64,000 nt of DNA from Smittia aterrima. Taxonomy: Eukaryota; Arthropoda; Insecta; Diptera; Chironomidae. The position numbers were made by a program, and so were the translations under genes. The stretch spans positions 27,466,001 through 27,530,000 of the forward strand of contig CP093831.1 of NCBI GenBank assembly GCA_033063855.1, written 5' to 3'. Shown piece after piece: positions 36,501 to 49,233 of this stretch; position 1 is the stretch's first letter, and each line of letters opens with the position of its first letter. Under the pieces are notes generated by a model. It did not search any database. It worked only from the letters and a program-made list of their open reading frames with translations, and was not told the DNA's origin.

Positions 36501-39500
36501 CTCCATCGCCTTCACCATGATTTTCTGCTCTCGCTGAAGACAAAAATGTCAATAACCTGTGAAGCTCTTTCAGTTCTCAAAGTTAAAGAAACAACAAAAT
36601 CAATGGAAGAAAGAAAAAACACATCAACTTACCGGTTATTGGAGATATTTGTTGGATGTGTTAGTCGGCTCTCGCGAAAAACTGATCGCTTCTAAAAATA
36701 TCAATTCGTGGATGATTGTTATTTATCTCGGGAACCCGGGAGATGAGATCTTTTATATTCATCGATTCGTATTTTTTTGAAAAGGTCCCTCTAACGTCAT
36801 TTGTCTCCATCGAGTGGCAAATCCCACTGACATCCAAACACGGAATAATTGAACGAGACTCTCGAGAGTGAATAGCTTGACGTCAATGTTCTAGAATTTT
36901 TGAGTTCTCCTCTAACCGCGCACACCGAAGCAGGAGGAGCCCAACAAGCAATTTGCGGAATGACGATTAGCATGGAGTGAATGATTGCCTTCTTTTAGCT
37001 GTTGTTTTGTTTCTCGTCTCGATGAATTTTTATGGAAGAGTTGGTAGAGTAAATATGAACATTAAAATCTTCCAGAAATCTAAGTTCTCGGAATCGAGAT
37101 AGAGCTCTTCAGTCTTCACGCAATCTAGCCGACCATTTCATTGATTTCCGAACCGCGTATTAATTTTTCTTTCTAGTTCTTAATCGCGAGGCTCATTCGT
37201 GCATGTTGTTGAAGGTTTCCAGTCACGAATTTCTTCATTCTCGGATCGGAGCGAACTGTCGACGGAATAGTTCGGAAGAAAACAAAAGACTTTGTCGAAT
37301 GGCTAGACGTGAAACTTTGATCTCGAGAGAACCTAAATCTTTCTCTCGTTCATTCTTTTTTTTTTGTCTTCTCCATTGAGTCGTCGTCGTCGTGTAGCTC
37401 AACGAATGTTCAGCTTAGCAGCCATGACGCGCAAGCAAAGAGAACAATGAGTGTAAGAAGAAGTCGCGCGAAAAGCCCTAGCGAATGTTCATGGGAGGAA
37501 AAAATAGAACAATCAACGAGAAGAACAATCTTCTGAGAACTTCTAACACCGAAAAGAAATATTTTTTCATAATTATAATGATTCTCGTTCGTCTCAGAAA
37601 ACTCTCCAGCAATTTGCAAACAATATCAGAGTCCACGCTTATCTTCAAATGTAGATTTATGAAAAGTTATGACAATTTTCTTTCATAACTTTTGAATTAT
37701 TCGCTGATTATGTTAAGCAAAGCTCTTCGCTTTGAATTCAAAAGAGTCAATGGCTCCGAACAAGTCTTTAATGAGTGGTTCTCACAATCGATGTTCTAAT
37801 CTTTGCGAGCTTCGGTGCTTTAAAGTCTCTTCAATCGAGCAATAAAACAGACGAAATAAAATATTTTTTGGATGAGTTCGATCGTATTCAATTAAACGGT
37901 CAAAGACACGCGGTGAGGATTGTGCGACTTATTTTTGGACAGAAAATATTTGCGAGTCAACCTCATCATCATATTCAATTCTTATTCACGAATGCCTTAG
38001 CAGGTGTGTCGATGGGGCTTCGTTAGAAAGTTTCGTGGGATGACGAAGTTTGTTAATCTTTGCTCGTCCTCAATTCAACTTCACTCGCTAATTAATTTCG
38101 CTTTTCTCCTCGAAAGAAGGAAATTCCCGCAAAAGATTTATTGTGATTGTCGTTCTCTCCTCCTTTTGAGATTATTTCGATGATAATTACAGTTTTGTTT
38201 ATGTCGGCAGCCTCCAATAGAGTTTAACCGTTGGTCATAAACATCATCGAAAGGTCTCCGTTATTAAAGAACATAAAATCCTTTTTGCTCCAAATTAAAT
38301 GCTCACATTAAAGTTCGAAAGAGAAATCTTATCCTTAACTTCTCAAATCAATGTTTGCAGTGCTTGCGTTTGCGGCTTAATCAAGCGATCCTCACATAAA
38401 CAATTTTACGACCTTGGACTAAGTCTTTAAACCCGCTTTAGTCGTATTTGTAGCGATTCTCTCTCTCGCTCGCGTTATTTACTTCTTCGGATCGTTCGTC
38501 GCCGTTCATTTTCAAAACTGTTTTCGCTCTTCGGCTTGACTTAGTGTCTTATATATTTCGTCTTCCTCGCTTCCCTCGATTCTCGGCTCTTGTCACACAT
38601 TTAAACGAAACGAAAAATTTATAGGATAGAAGGAATTTCTGGAGCTGCTTGCGATTCAAACCAAGCAAAGCAAAGCAAAGTCATTCAAAATAAAGTTCTT
38701 CGGTGACTAGAGACTTCTTCGCATGAAAGTCGAGCGGCAGACTTAGTCACCCGGGAAAGGAAAGCAAAGAAGCAGAAAAACTGTTAATGTATTTTTTTTC
38801 TTCTTCACATTCGATTTCTTGAAAGCAAAAGATGTTCTCTCCAGAAAAAAAAAATTCAACAAAGACGAAGGAAAAAAAATGTCTTGGACAAAAGAGGAAT
38901 TTTGTTTTCAATTCGAATGGGAATTGAAGTTTAAGTTTTTTTTCTTCTTTCATCTGGGAGAGCACTTAGAGTTTCGTAAATCGTAAGAAGCTTGAAATTG
39001 TCGGAAAGTTCTTTGAGTGACAAAATCTTTAAACTCCTCCCTAAGCTCTGTGACTTCCAACCTTCACCGTCGTCTCCGTTCCAATCGAATCATTTCTCAA
39101 TTCAATTTCTTAAGAACTCGTGAAGTTCCATCCGTTTCTTCCGATTTTATTTTTTTTCGTAAACAGTTTCAGGTTCTTCTGGGAAACTTTCAACCGCAAC
39201 GAGAGAGAGATGCGCGCCAGAAGAAGAAAGAAACAGGTGTAAATGGATTGCGCAATAAAGGACCGAGAAGATGGGACATGAGAGAACCGTTTTGTTGAGT
39301 TTATGGAATTTAAAATTATGCAATTGCAAATAATTTATTTCTCTATGCACAAATGTACTTTGAGTTCCGGACGATAAGCGACCACCGTGAGCTCCAATTC
39401 GAAACACAAAATCGTGATTTCTTAAGATTTTGTTTAGATTTTTTTAGGTCGTTTGAATGTTGTTTGGGATAGAGCGGAGCGGGCCAACCCCGCAAGAAAC

Positions 39501-42500
39501 ATTTAAGCTGAATCCAGAGACTCAACTGTGTTGGTGTCTTTCGCGGTGACTCAATTTTCCTCGACGAAATCAACGTGAAATCGCGATAAATGTGTTTTAA
39601 GTTTTAACTAGGATGAAATCGAATTAAGTATTCAAAACGCGTTCAAATAACTACGAGCTCTGTTTTTAAATATTCGCAATGAAGCGACGAGCACGCAATG
39701 AGCAACAAAGAAGTCTCTGTCGCGATGGCTTCTCTTACACATGAGAACATCGGAGCAATTGTTTCGACTGCGGGCGTTGTTGGTTCAATTGAACGTTACA
39801 CGCAAAAATGAGACGGCAAATTCCATTTCATGCGACACGTCGACCGGTCAGAACAGAACGATTGAGTGTGACTTTGGATTATCGAGTGAACCAATAAGGG
39901 AACAAAAAATAATTTTTTCGTTGTTCGCCACTGTTTTCATTTTAACAAAAGGCTCAAAGACAATTCTGCACGCTGAGCTGACGTAACTCTCCCAATTTAT
40001 TCCAACAAAGTCATGGACGACATCCAGAGAATTGTTTTCGCAGCTTGACTCGGAACTGTTTCGTTTGGACTGGCGAGTACACAAAATTTACGATTCGTTC
40101 CCGTTAAGAGAGAACGGTGTCCTTCAATTAACTTCGCGGTGAGATAACCGCGATTGCAACATTTTAACGATTTGAAGATTTATCTTTCCACGCGCGAATC
40201 TGCTTCGACTTTCAAAAGAGAAACAATTCAATTTGCATCTCACGCCCACACAAGCCGCACAAGTTTCTTTCTTAAGCTTCCAGAAAAATTATTCTTTCTT
40301 TCGAAGCGAAAAGTTAGTAAAACGGTAAAATGGCGTTTGCTTTACGCGTCAAGTCGCGTTCATTGTTTTCGACATTTTTGAAGGTCACTTTAAAAGGCGC
40401 TGGAATGATATGAAGATGTGCGCACACATAAAGAATCACTCGAGCATGGACTCGCAGTTAAGCCGTTGCGTCATAAAAGATTAAACGACATTAGATCAAT
40501 TGACAGTGTGGGTGGCTATTGGTCGTCAAAGTTCTCGGTTTCTTTCTCTTTCCACAAGACTCGTTTTCTTCTTTCTTGAACTCTCCGAAAGAAATGAAAT
40601 TCTTCTTACACGAAAGACCTCAATTCGAGCGCTGCTTGTAAACAAGAACGTGAGGGATGAATCACAGCAAAGACCAGTCAAAGCAATTAATCATGATTCA
40701 TCAAGAACTTGAAGCTCCAAAGAGAGAGAAATGTGTTCCTCGAAAGAAACTGAGATTGAAGTTGGAAAATAAAGTCTCGCACCTTCGAAAGACTTTTTTT
40801 TTCTTTTTCGCTTTAACGATGAGTCAAGAAGAAGGAAAGGACTTTAAAAATGGGTCAACCAAACAAATCCGAGTTGTTTGCATTTACATTACGCTTGGAC
40901 ATGTGTTTGGTTTGTAAATTAGCGGCGTCTTGAGTATTCGTTGTGCGATACCTCGCGAGTGAGTGTGTTAAGTCACTTGAAAATTCCTGAGGTTTTGCAT
41001 AAACACGAAGCCCTCTCAAGTTAGTTACACAACGAGAAGAAATATTCTTTCTCTTTTCTCATGTGAATGAACATTAACTACACAACAAGACGCTTCGCCG
41101 GCCACTTAATCAGGTCAATTCTCCCGAAAAAATAATCTTTTCGAGAAGCATCATCATCTTCACCAGAAATTATAGAAACTCGTCAGAGTTAGACGTGAAA
41201 AAAATGGAGAAGAAAGACTCGTTAATTTAATTAATTCTTCCATATTGCGCATCGAGTAAGATGAAGGTAAAAAGAAGTTCTCTTACAGATTTAGAAGCTT
41301 CTCCACATCTGGTGCTTCCTTTTCTCGTCTAATTGGTTAATTATAAAGTCGGCACTTAATGGAATAAGCGCTGATGGAGTAAGTAAGCAGGTTCATCTTC
41401 CAAACATTAAAAAATTATTATAATATATCAAAATATATTAAATATAATATATCAAAATATTTAATATATTATATTTGAACTCTGAAAGTTAATCTATTTA
41501 ATATAATATATGAAAACATTTGATATAATATATTGAACTCTGAAAATTAATCTCGTCAAGTAAAACACAAAAAAGATCATTTTCTCATAAGTTTTGGTAA
41601 CTTCTTGATAATATATTTGAATATTGCATTTACGTGTTTGCATACTTGCAACTTATAACATTTTGTTTTCATCTCTCTTAATACACACGACATTCATATT
41701 CATCTCAATACTTATGATAACCGATATTTAATGATATTTGCGAATAAATGTTAATTAATAAGTTTTCAACAACGAGATGATGATCAGACATAACTAACTT
41801 CAAGAGCATTCTAAACAAAAGGTTTGCGTCACGTACTGAAAGCTAAGTGCTTGACTCTCTTCGCTCATTCGGGAGTAATTAATTAATTAATTAATAATAA
41901 ATACTGATAATGTCTTTAGTTTGCCGGAGAAGAGATTCCGAGTCGATATTTTTTAATTACATAGTTTATTGTCAAACTAATTACCATTGGTGAATACGCT
42001 TCTTCTCCTTTTGTTTATTAACTAATAATGCTTTCATTGGAATGGGCAGAACGGAGTCTAATGAATAATTAATAAAGTAAAGCTTGTAATTAGCACTTAA
42101 CGAAGGAGCTCGAAAGCTGTCGTCAATGTTGAAGCTTTCGGTTCATTAATTAGGAGCTTTTGAGAGTTCCTTTATCCTAAACGAGATCCATTAGTCAGTA
42201 ATCTGCTAATTACTGCTCGCGAGAGGAAAATATTTGATTGTTATTTAATCCATAATATTACATTTTCATCATGATTATGCTTATCTATGATCAGTTGATT
42301 CTAATTTTCGCTATTGTGCCTTAAACTTTCGAATGATCAAAGGCAATTTCAACTAAAACATTTTTTCTCATTTTGTCTTTTCAATCAACCAAGGAAATTC
42401 TTTTCTTTCATGAAGCAGCGCTCGTTAATATTTTAGTATTCACGTTAAAGATTGTTATTGTTGTTTAGGGCAAAATGAAATGTGGGTAAGTTCACAAATG

Positions 42501-42777
42501 TATTTTTGATTAAAACTAATCACGACGCTCAATAAATGTTTTTGTTCAAAGTAAGATCAACATTTAATATCTTCATCAATCTCTTAATCTAAGCAGCTCG
42601 ATTAAATGTTTCACTTAAAAGCAATATATTCAGTTTCTTCTATTTTTGAATAAATTTTGAATTTCTTTTTCATGTGAAGTCGCTTTTTCATAAGGACAAG
42701 TCTATAATCCTTATAACTAGCATCACCATCTCAAGTTAAAGTCCCATTTGTCAACTCAATTTATCTTCGAGTTGTGT
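30533..42777. other. 12.2 kb gene-free region upstream of ovo, likely cis-regulatory
   Basis: This stretch lies between the ovo start and the 3' end of stoned. Only short, domain-free open frames occur. In flies, shavenbaby has a large upstream region with many separate epidermal enhancers, so this is the natural place for them. A short leader with the mini-ORF ATG AAA GTG TAA (30547-30536, minus) precedes the ovo start. An AT-rich duplicated repeat lies near 41.44-41.55 kb. No RNA gene was recognised by eye. Confidence 0.55.
41441..41552. repeat. AT-rich 59-bp direct repeat with palindromic arms
   Basis: Two tandem units begin at 41441 and 41500. Each runs from AATATAATATAT through an ATATTATATTTGAAC-like arm to CTCTGAAA-TTAATCT. 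The AT arms within each unit are partly self-complementary. The origin is unknown; it could be a small element or replication slippage. Confidence 0.6.
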
Positions 42778-45700
42778 TTAGTTTGAATCAGAATCTGTAT
42801 CGCTATGAGCAGCTCCAGGAATCGGTGCTTGCACTGTTGGCTCTTCTCGAATCGTTGGTGGTTGTTTGACTGTCGTGGCAGCGAGATAAGCATTTTGAGA
42901 CTCGCCCATTGTATGCTCGATCCCAACTCTGTTCAATGTTTAAAAATATTATTTAGTTAACAAATGAGAAAATCGTGACTTACCTGTACTCGTGTCTCGC
43001 GAGATATCGAACATATTTCTCTGGAGGCTCATCACTGTCAGACTCTTGTACGCTAACCGATCGACATGTTGTGTGAGACACTTGCGTTGCGGGCATCGTG
43101 AATTCTATGTACGCGTAAGGAGCGAGTTGATCGGGAATTTGATCGAAACTTGTGAGAGCAAGTCGACAGATCAATTGATGAGTCGTGTATGCACCTGAAG
43201 GAAAGAGAACTTGAAGAAAATGAATTGAAAAGAAATTCTTTTTATTACCTTGACCCTCTTTTGGCAATCGTGGACAACGCCAAACAATGGCTCGATGATG
43301 ATGCTCGTACTTTGCTTGTCCTGATGTAACTTCAATGAGAGATTCTTGTAATGTCTCAACTGTTCCCAAGAACCTTTCGATTCCCTTAATTTTTCCTGTG
43401 CGTCTATGAGTTGACTTCACTGAGCCGTAGCGGAAATGTTTCTCGACTCGGAAAAGATAAATCCAACACTCAGGGATCGGGAATCTGATGGCGACGTCTT
43501 CACACGGAATCTGACCAAGTTTTCGTGAAGTGAATCCAGGAACGAGAACGTCAGCTCTGAGTTGAACTTTGTTTCCTGTCACAACCCAAACTGCTTTCAA
43601 TTGCAGTGGCAGTTCGCGATTCTTCGGTGGACGAACTCGGAATCTCATCAATTCAATGTAACAAGCATCTGGAGGCTTAAACTTAATTGTTCGTGTTCTC
43701 TCGTATTGATCTTGTTGAACGCACGAGTGGAACTCAACGCCTTCAAGACGAATCCACTCTTCAGTTGCGACTGGGATAATGTCGTGACGTCCAACGACTT
43801 CCTTTCCTTGTCGCCATAAATCGTTCATACCAAGCTCAATGTCAGGCATTCCAGAGAGAAATCCTAAGAAAAATACTCGAACTCTTGCGATTTGCTTCTC
43901 TATGTGTCCATCATAAGTTTGTTCAACGTAAATCTCATCAACTGCCGTCACTTGAACTTCCTCCATTTTATAAGTTAACGCTCGATCTCGATGGACATTC
44001 AGTTTGAACATCGCTTCCTCAATGCACATCGAGAATTGTTTTAAATCTTCAAAGTTCATTGATCCAAGTTTGAAGAGTTGAGACATTTGCGGAGCATGCT
44101 CAACTGGTAATCCAAGTTTCTTCAAGTCACTTCCAAACTCTTTCACTCCAGCGTAATCTCCATCGATCGCGTACTTCGCAAACATGCTCAGCTTGTCAGT
44201 GATTCTCGCGGCTTTCGTGACTTGACCTGGACGAACGCCAGGTCTTTCCTTGTAGAAAACATATTGAAGCTTGATCGTGAAGATTTTCCCGAAATTGTCG
44301 AATTGTTGTGCCGTGATATCTGATATCGAGTAACAACCTTGCAACGGAAGCTCTTGGAATGGTTCCTTGTCCGTGTCTTTATTGAGAAGTTGCACAACTG
44401 GATTATCTCCTTGATAAACAATTCGAACGAAAACTTTCTTCCAGAATCTTTGTCCAGTGATTTTCTTCTTGTTCGGTTGACGAAGTTGCATTTCCCATCC
44501 AGGTCCTTCATAGAAGATTCTTGGGAAGTCTTCGAGTGGCTGCGAAACGTCGTCGTCGAACAATGGAGTTCCAGGACCGGAATCTTGAGAATCTCTTCGT
44601 TCAGGAGTTTCTAAAAAAAAGAGAAATTCATTAGAAAAGAATTTTTTAAAGATTGAAATGAAGTTTACCGCTTTGAACTTGAGGTTCAGTGTAACTGCTA
44701 TCAAATGGATTAACTCTTGGTGAAGAATCTAATTAAAAAATGAAAATTAGAGAAAATATTTTCAAAGAATTTTCCTTCACTTGCCTTCAGAATAAATCGA
44801 TCCTGAGTAAGGAGATCGTTGAGGGGGCGGTGGGCCAAGGATTGGAGCAGCATTCGCAAAAGTCACTTCAGATCCTTTTGGTTTAATGACAACGCTAAAG
44901 TCTCTTCCTTCGTCAGATCCATTTGATGTCCTACGATGCATGTACGGAGTACTCTCTGGAACAACTGGAACATCCCAAGAATCGAATCCATCTTCGTCAT
45001 TTCCAAAACCATCATCAACTGCGACTGTGGTTTCTCCAAAAGCTCCAGCAGAGTCACCCCAAGCATCAGTTTCTGTCGTAGCAGTTGGTTGAGGCAAACT
45101 GTCTAAGAAGGCATTTCCCGTTGATTGTGGTTGTGATTTACTTTCGAACTTCGCTGAGAAATCATCGAACTCGTCTGCAGGGAAAATGTCTGAAGCCAAA
45201 ACTGGCGCGACTGGTGCAACAGGTGAGACACTCGTCAACATACTTCCGCCTCTCGCTGGAGGTCTCGGAGGCGCTGGTTTCGCTATTGCAGTTGGTAAAG
45301 GTCCTCCGAAGATCGGAGCGAGCTCTGGTTGCGCAACAATCGGATCAGGTGTTGTTGGTCGTTGATAAACATAATCCGAACTCTTCTCCTGCAAGAACTG
45401 AAGTTGCTGAAGTTGCTCGGGTGGTGTTAAAACTGTTGGCACTGCAAATGGATTGACTTCCTCTTGCGCCACTGGAGTTTCTTGAATTATCATGTTAAGA
45501 ACACTTCCTGAAGTTGACGCTGGAATTCCTCCTGACGTGATTCCAGATTCTGGACTGTAATCAGATCGCGAAGCGTCTTCTTCGATTTTCATTGGTTCTT
45601 CTTCGTCATCACTTCTTGGTAGATCAGGAGTAAGGTCCATCTCAATTGTTGGGATTGTTTGGTGCTTGAATACTTCTTTAACCTCTTCCAGTGTTTCCTC

Positions 45701-46870
45701 AACAACTTCTGGCTCATGAACCATCGGCTCAACGATAGCTTGAGGAAGTGAAGGAACAAATGAAGGCTCAACGATAGCTTGAGGAGGAGATTGAACAAAT
45801 GCTGGCTCTGGAACAAATGCAGGTTCTGGTTCGTAAGGTTGAACGACAGCAACAGGTGTTTGAGATTCAGGCTGTGCGCTCTGTGCTGTAAAGTCGATGT
45901 CTTCACCCAATAAATCTTGTTGAGCTGTTGCTGATGTTGCTGGAGCTGTTTGTGTTGGAGCAGTGAACAAACTAAGAATATCTTCTTTACTCTTCGGCGC
46001 TGGCGGCTTCGGCGGAGGTTTCTTTTGTTGTCCAGTTCCAAAGAAGTTAAATAAGTCGTCGTCTTGAGTTGGTTGAGCTTGGGAAGTCGTTGTAGTGTTT
46101 GTTGGATAGATTGGCGTTGGAGCTGTGACTGGTGAAGATTTGACAGATCCTCTTGGAGGGATCGGTCTTGGAGGTGGTCCAGGCCTTACAGGAGGCGCCG
46201 GCCTTGAAGGTTTCTGCTCAGGTTGAATAATTTGAGAATTATCTTCTGCCAACTGTGCTGCAGCAAACGACTCTGAGACATCCAATAAATCACCAACATC
46301 TGGCGTTGGCGACGGCGAATGGAAGTCTCGCATATTAACTGGGCTTGGACTTCTCGTAACTGGCAACTTTCCTAACAAATTCGTGCTCGTCGCATCCAAA
46401 TGATCAGTCAAGTTTGTGATTAACTGTTGCGTAACTTGAGACGGAGGATTTGGCCTTGGCGGTTTATTCGTCTTTAACTCATCTTCACTCAAATATGAAT
46501 TCATCGAATCATCAATTTGATTGACAACATTTAAATCACTCGGCTTCTGATATTGAAGACCATCATGTTCATTTATTGTTGTTCCGAAGAAACTCATCGT
46601 TGGATCAACCTCCGGCTCTTCATTGTCATCTTCAACTAAGAATAAGTTCGCTCCCGCTTCGTGAGTGTCTGGTGCAGTTGATGTCGTCATATTGCTTGAT
46701 TCATCGCCGAAAGCGAAAGGATTACTGGCTGAGAAAGGATTATCGGCGGAGAAATCTGCTGGAGCTTCATCATCGTCTTCGTCTTCAACTAAAAATGGAT
46801 TCGAGAAAGCGTCGTTGGTGTCTGTCGTTGCGCTACTCTCGAACTCCATCGTTAGGAAAGGATTTGCCAT
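42778..46870 (-). CDS. stnB: StonedB, stonin/mu-homology endocytic adaptor (second cistron)
   Basis: Exons 46870-44785, 44728-44669, 44610-43249, 43194-42984 and 42928-42778 join in phase to 1289 residues, close to the length of Drosophila StonedB. The N-terminal half has six NPF motifs (four in the first 55 or so residues, one in RVNPFDSSY at the second exon), which bind EH-domain proteins, plus proline-rich stretches. The C-terminal half holds the stonin homology domain (from about FYEGPGWEMQLRQPNKK) and a mu-homology domain to residue about 1240. Stonins sort synaptotagmin during synaptic-vesicle endocytosis. The start lies 10 nt after the StonedA stop, in another frame, in a good context (ATCATGG). 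The first intron (56 nt) begins with GC. The last acceptor has two candidates two bases apart; I chose the one giving a longer, acidic tail. Confidence 0.95.
44729..44784 (-). other. GC-AG intron in stonedB
   Basis: The donor reads AAG|GCAAGT and the acceptor TTAATTAG. Only this boundary leaves one base over, which fits the phase of the next exon (completing an Asp codon before SSPRVNPFDSSY). The nearby GTGAAG donor gives the wrong phase. GC-AG introns with strong flanking consensus are a known minor class. Confidence 0.75.
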
Positions 46871-46880
46871 GATTATTTGT
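46871..46880 (-). promoter_or_regulatory. 10-nt intercistronic gap between stonedA and stonedB
   Basis: On the minus strand the StonedA stop TAA (46883-46881) is followed by ACAAATAATC and then the StonedB ATG (46870). There is no room for a promoter or splice acceptor, so both proteins must come from one mRNA, as known for Drosophila stoned. Confidence 0.9.
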
Positions 46881-49233
46881 TTAATTTATGAACTCGTTCT
46901 CGATAAGTTTAATTTCCGTTTCGCCCGGAGCTAAGTTCGAAGCAAATGAAGTGTCGAACGGATCGAAATCTTCTTGTGTCTCTAAGTCAAACGAATCTCT
47001 TTGTTGAGGCGTTAAAATCTTAACGTAAATCGAAGTGTCTTGAGTGTCGGAGATTATGTCGGTGAGCGGCGGAGCTTCCGGTCTCTTCTCGATTAATTCG
47101 TCTTCGAGAAGTTTGAGCTCAGCTGAGCCAGGTAAAATATTAATCGCAATCGAAGTGTCGAATGGATCGATTTCCGCTTCGGGGCTGCTGTTGCTTCTCG
47201 CTGGCGTCAAAACTTTAATGTCGTGATTGTCAGCGGCCAAGAACAAATCTGTTTGCGGTCGATCAACGACTGGAGTGATAGCTCTTGGATCAAAGTCGGG
47301 ATCTGACAAACTGTGCTTGAGTGTGAGTGTTGGTTGCTTTAAGATTTCCTTCTCAATTAAATCAAGTTCAACTGAACTTGGAACGTTCGTGGGAACAAAC
47401 GAAGTGTCGAATGGATCTTCTTCAATTATTTCTTCGTCAAGTGAGAGTGAAGGGGCTCGATGATAATACGGCGTCAAGGGTTTCGTTCCAATCCTCTCAC
47501 CACCGTCAGCGTCAACCTTTAACAAGTCAGGAGTCGCTACAGCAAACGAAACAAGTTTCGGTGTCGTCGATGAGATGTGAAGGCTCAAAGAAGATTTTCT
47601 CTGTCGTAAAGTTTCCAAATCAGGTTTCTCTTCTTCCTCCGCGCGTGGATCAAAGTCGTCGTCACTCAAAGATTCCTTGTTGGCTTCTAAAAGCTCTTGC
47701 TCCAAATATTTCAATTCAGCTTTTCCCGGCGCAACGAGAGCGTTAACGGCTGATGTGTCAAATGGATCGATTTCAATTTCTTCGTCGTCAGCACTTGGTT
47801 CAAGTGTTGGAACAATATCAGCCAAGTCTGAGTGGCTAGTGCTTAGCAAATCCTTCTTGACAACTAAAAGATTAGACTCGGGAAGAGATTTCTGTTGTGT
47901 TCCAAAGAGATCTGCGTCTTCTTCTCCTGCTGCTCGTGGATCAAAGTCGTCGTCGTAGTCGATTGCTTTCGGAACGATTTTCTCGACGTAGGTTGTGTCG
48001 AAAGGATCGTCGCCGTGTTCTTCTTCGTCTGACTCTTCTGCTCCGAGAAGGATTTGAAGATTAGAAGGAGGCGGTGGCCTTGAAGGAGGCGCTGGTCGTT
48101 TCGGTTTCTCGGTTGCTAATTAAAAATGATAATTAGTAAAATAATTTATTTTAAAATTAGCATTTCTTACCTCGCTGAGCTTCAAACTCTGCCCAGTCGG
48201 TTGTCGATGGGTTTGTTGCTCGAATCTGATTTGGATCGAGAACAAGAACTTCGTCTTTATGCTTTAAATGTTCAACTGCTAGTTGCGCGAACTCATCGTC
48301 ATCGTCTTCCTTCTTTAAACTATCAAACTCGTCGAGATTTACTTCAGCTGCGCTCTCAGCTTTGTCTGCGTTCTCCTTCTTCTGTTGTTGCAATAAAGTT
48401 AAATGAAGTGAAACACTTAAGTCGATTGGGATATCGTCGCCGAGTTCTGCTGGTTCGTCGAGTAAAGTTTTTGTTGAAACTTGCACAGGAGCGACAGGAA
48501 CTTCTCCGTCTTCGAGATTCGCTTCGAAACTTTCGAGCAACAAATTTTGTATTCCACGTCGTTGTCGACGAGATCGAGCGCTTGTCGAAGCTGTCTCAAC
48601 TTTTCCTGTTAAAACGAGAGCTGCTGCTCCGATATTAACGATTTTCTTGCCACGAGAAGAGACTTCCGGGCCTTTGATAACTTTGTCAGCGTAGCCTGTA
48701 TCGAATGGATCAGGACCGAGATCAGTTTCTTCTTCGGGTGAGTCGGGAACGTAAGCGAGAGGAAGTTCTCGGTCAGTGAAAGTTGTGTCGAAAGCAGAAT
48801 CGTCAACTTCAGATTCTTCTTCTGATTCTGATAACTCAACGACAGCGTTCAACAATAATTTCGCTGGATCTGTCTCAACCTTCGGCTCAGGTGGAGCTTC
48901 TTCTTTAACTTCTTCAACTTTTTCCTCGACCGGTCTCTGACTTGGTGGAGCAACTCGTTTGAAGAACGACGATTCCTTGATACGATCTAAATCGTCTTGA
49001 GTCTTCTTTAAAATCGAATCTACACCAGTCGTGAGTGCTGCGAATTTCGACCACTCGTCATCGTTTCCAGACTTCTCAGGATGAGGCTGCTCGTTGTCAG
49101 CTGATGCTTGCTCAGCGTGTACTTGATGCTCTCGCTTGTACTGCTCTAACTCCTCTTCAGTGAAGAGCTCTTGATCTTTCTTCGACTTTTTTCCTTTTTT
49201 CTTTTTTTTCAGGCCTTTTGGTAACTTAAGCAT
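46881..49233 (-). CDS. stnA: StonedA, endocytic protein with DPF motifs (first cistron)
   Basis: Exons 49233-48171 and 48115-46881 join in phase (GAG|GTAAG donor, AATTAG acceptor) to 765 residues. It starts MLKLPKGLKKKKKGKKSKKD, the hallmark basic start of StonedA. The body is acidic, with at least six DPFDT(S/T/G) motifs that bind the AP-2 alpha ear, alternating with DFDPRA motifs. StonedA works with StonedB at the presynaptic membrane in vesicle recycling. No methionine follows the first one, and the coding strand has only three other ATGs, all out of frame. The start has A at -3. Confidence 0.95.

Noticed and set aside
44669..44728. Treating the 574-codon open frame starting near 44704 as the start of a separate protein
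   Set aside because: Its first part is a different frame of the NPF exon plus read-through of an intron. The phase-consistent exon chain from stonedB explains the region.
45085..48638. Several plus-strand open frames of 80-170 codons opposite stonedA and stonedB
   Set aside because: They are antisense shadows of the acidic, repetitive stoned coding sequence.
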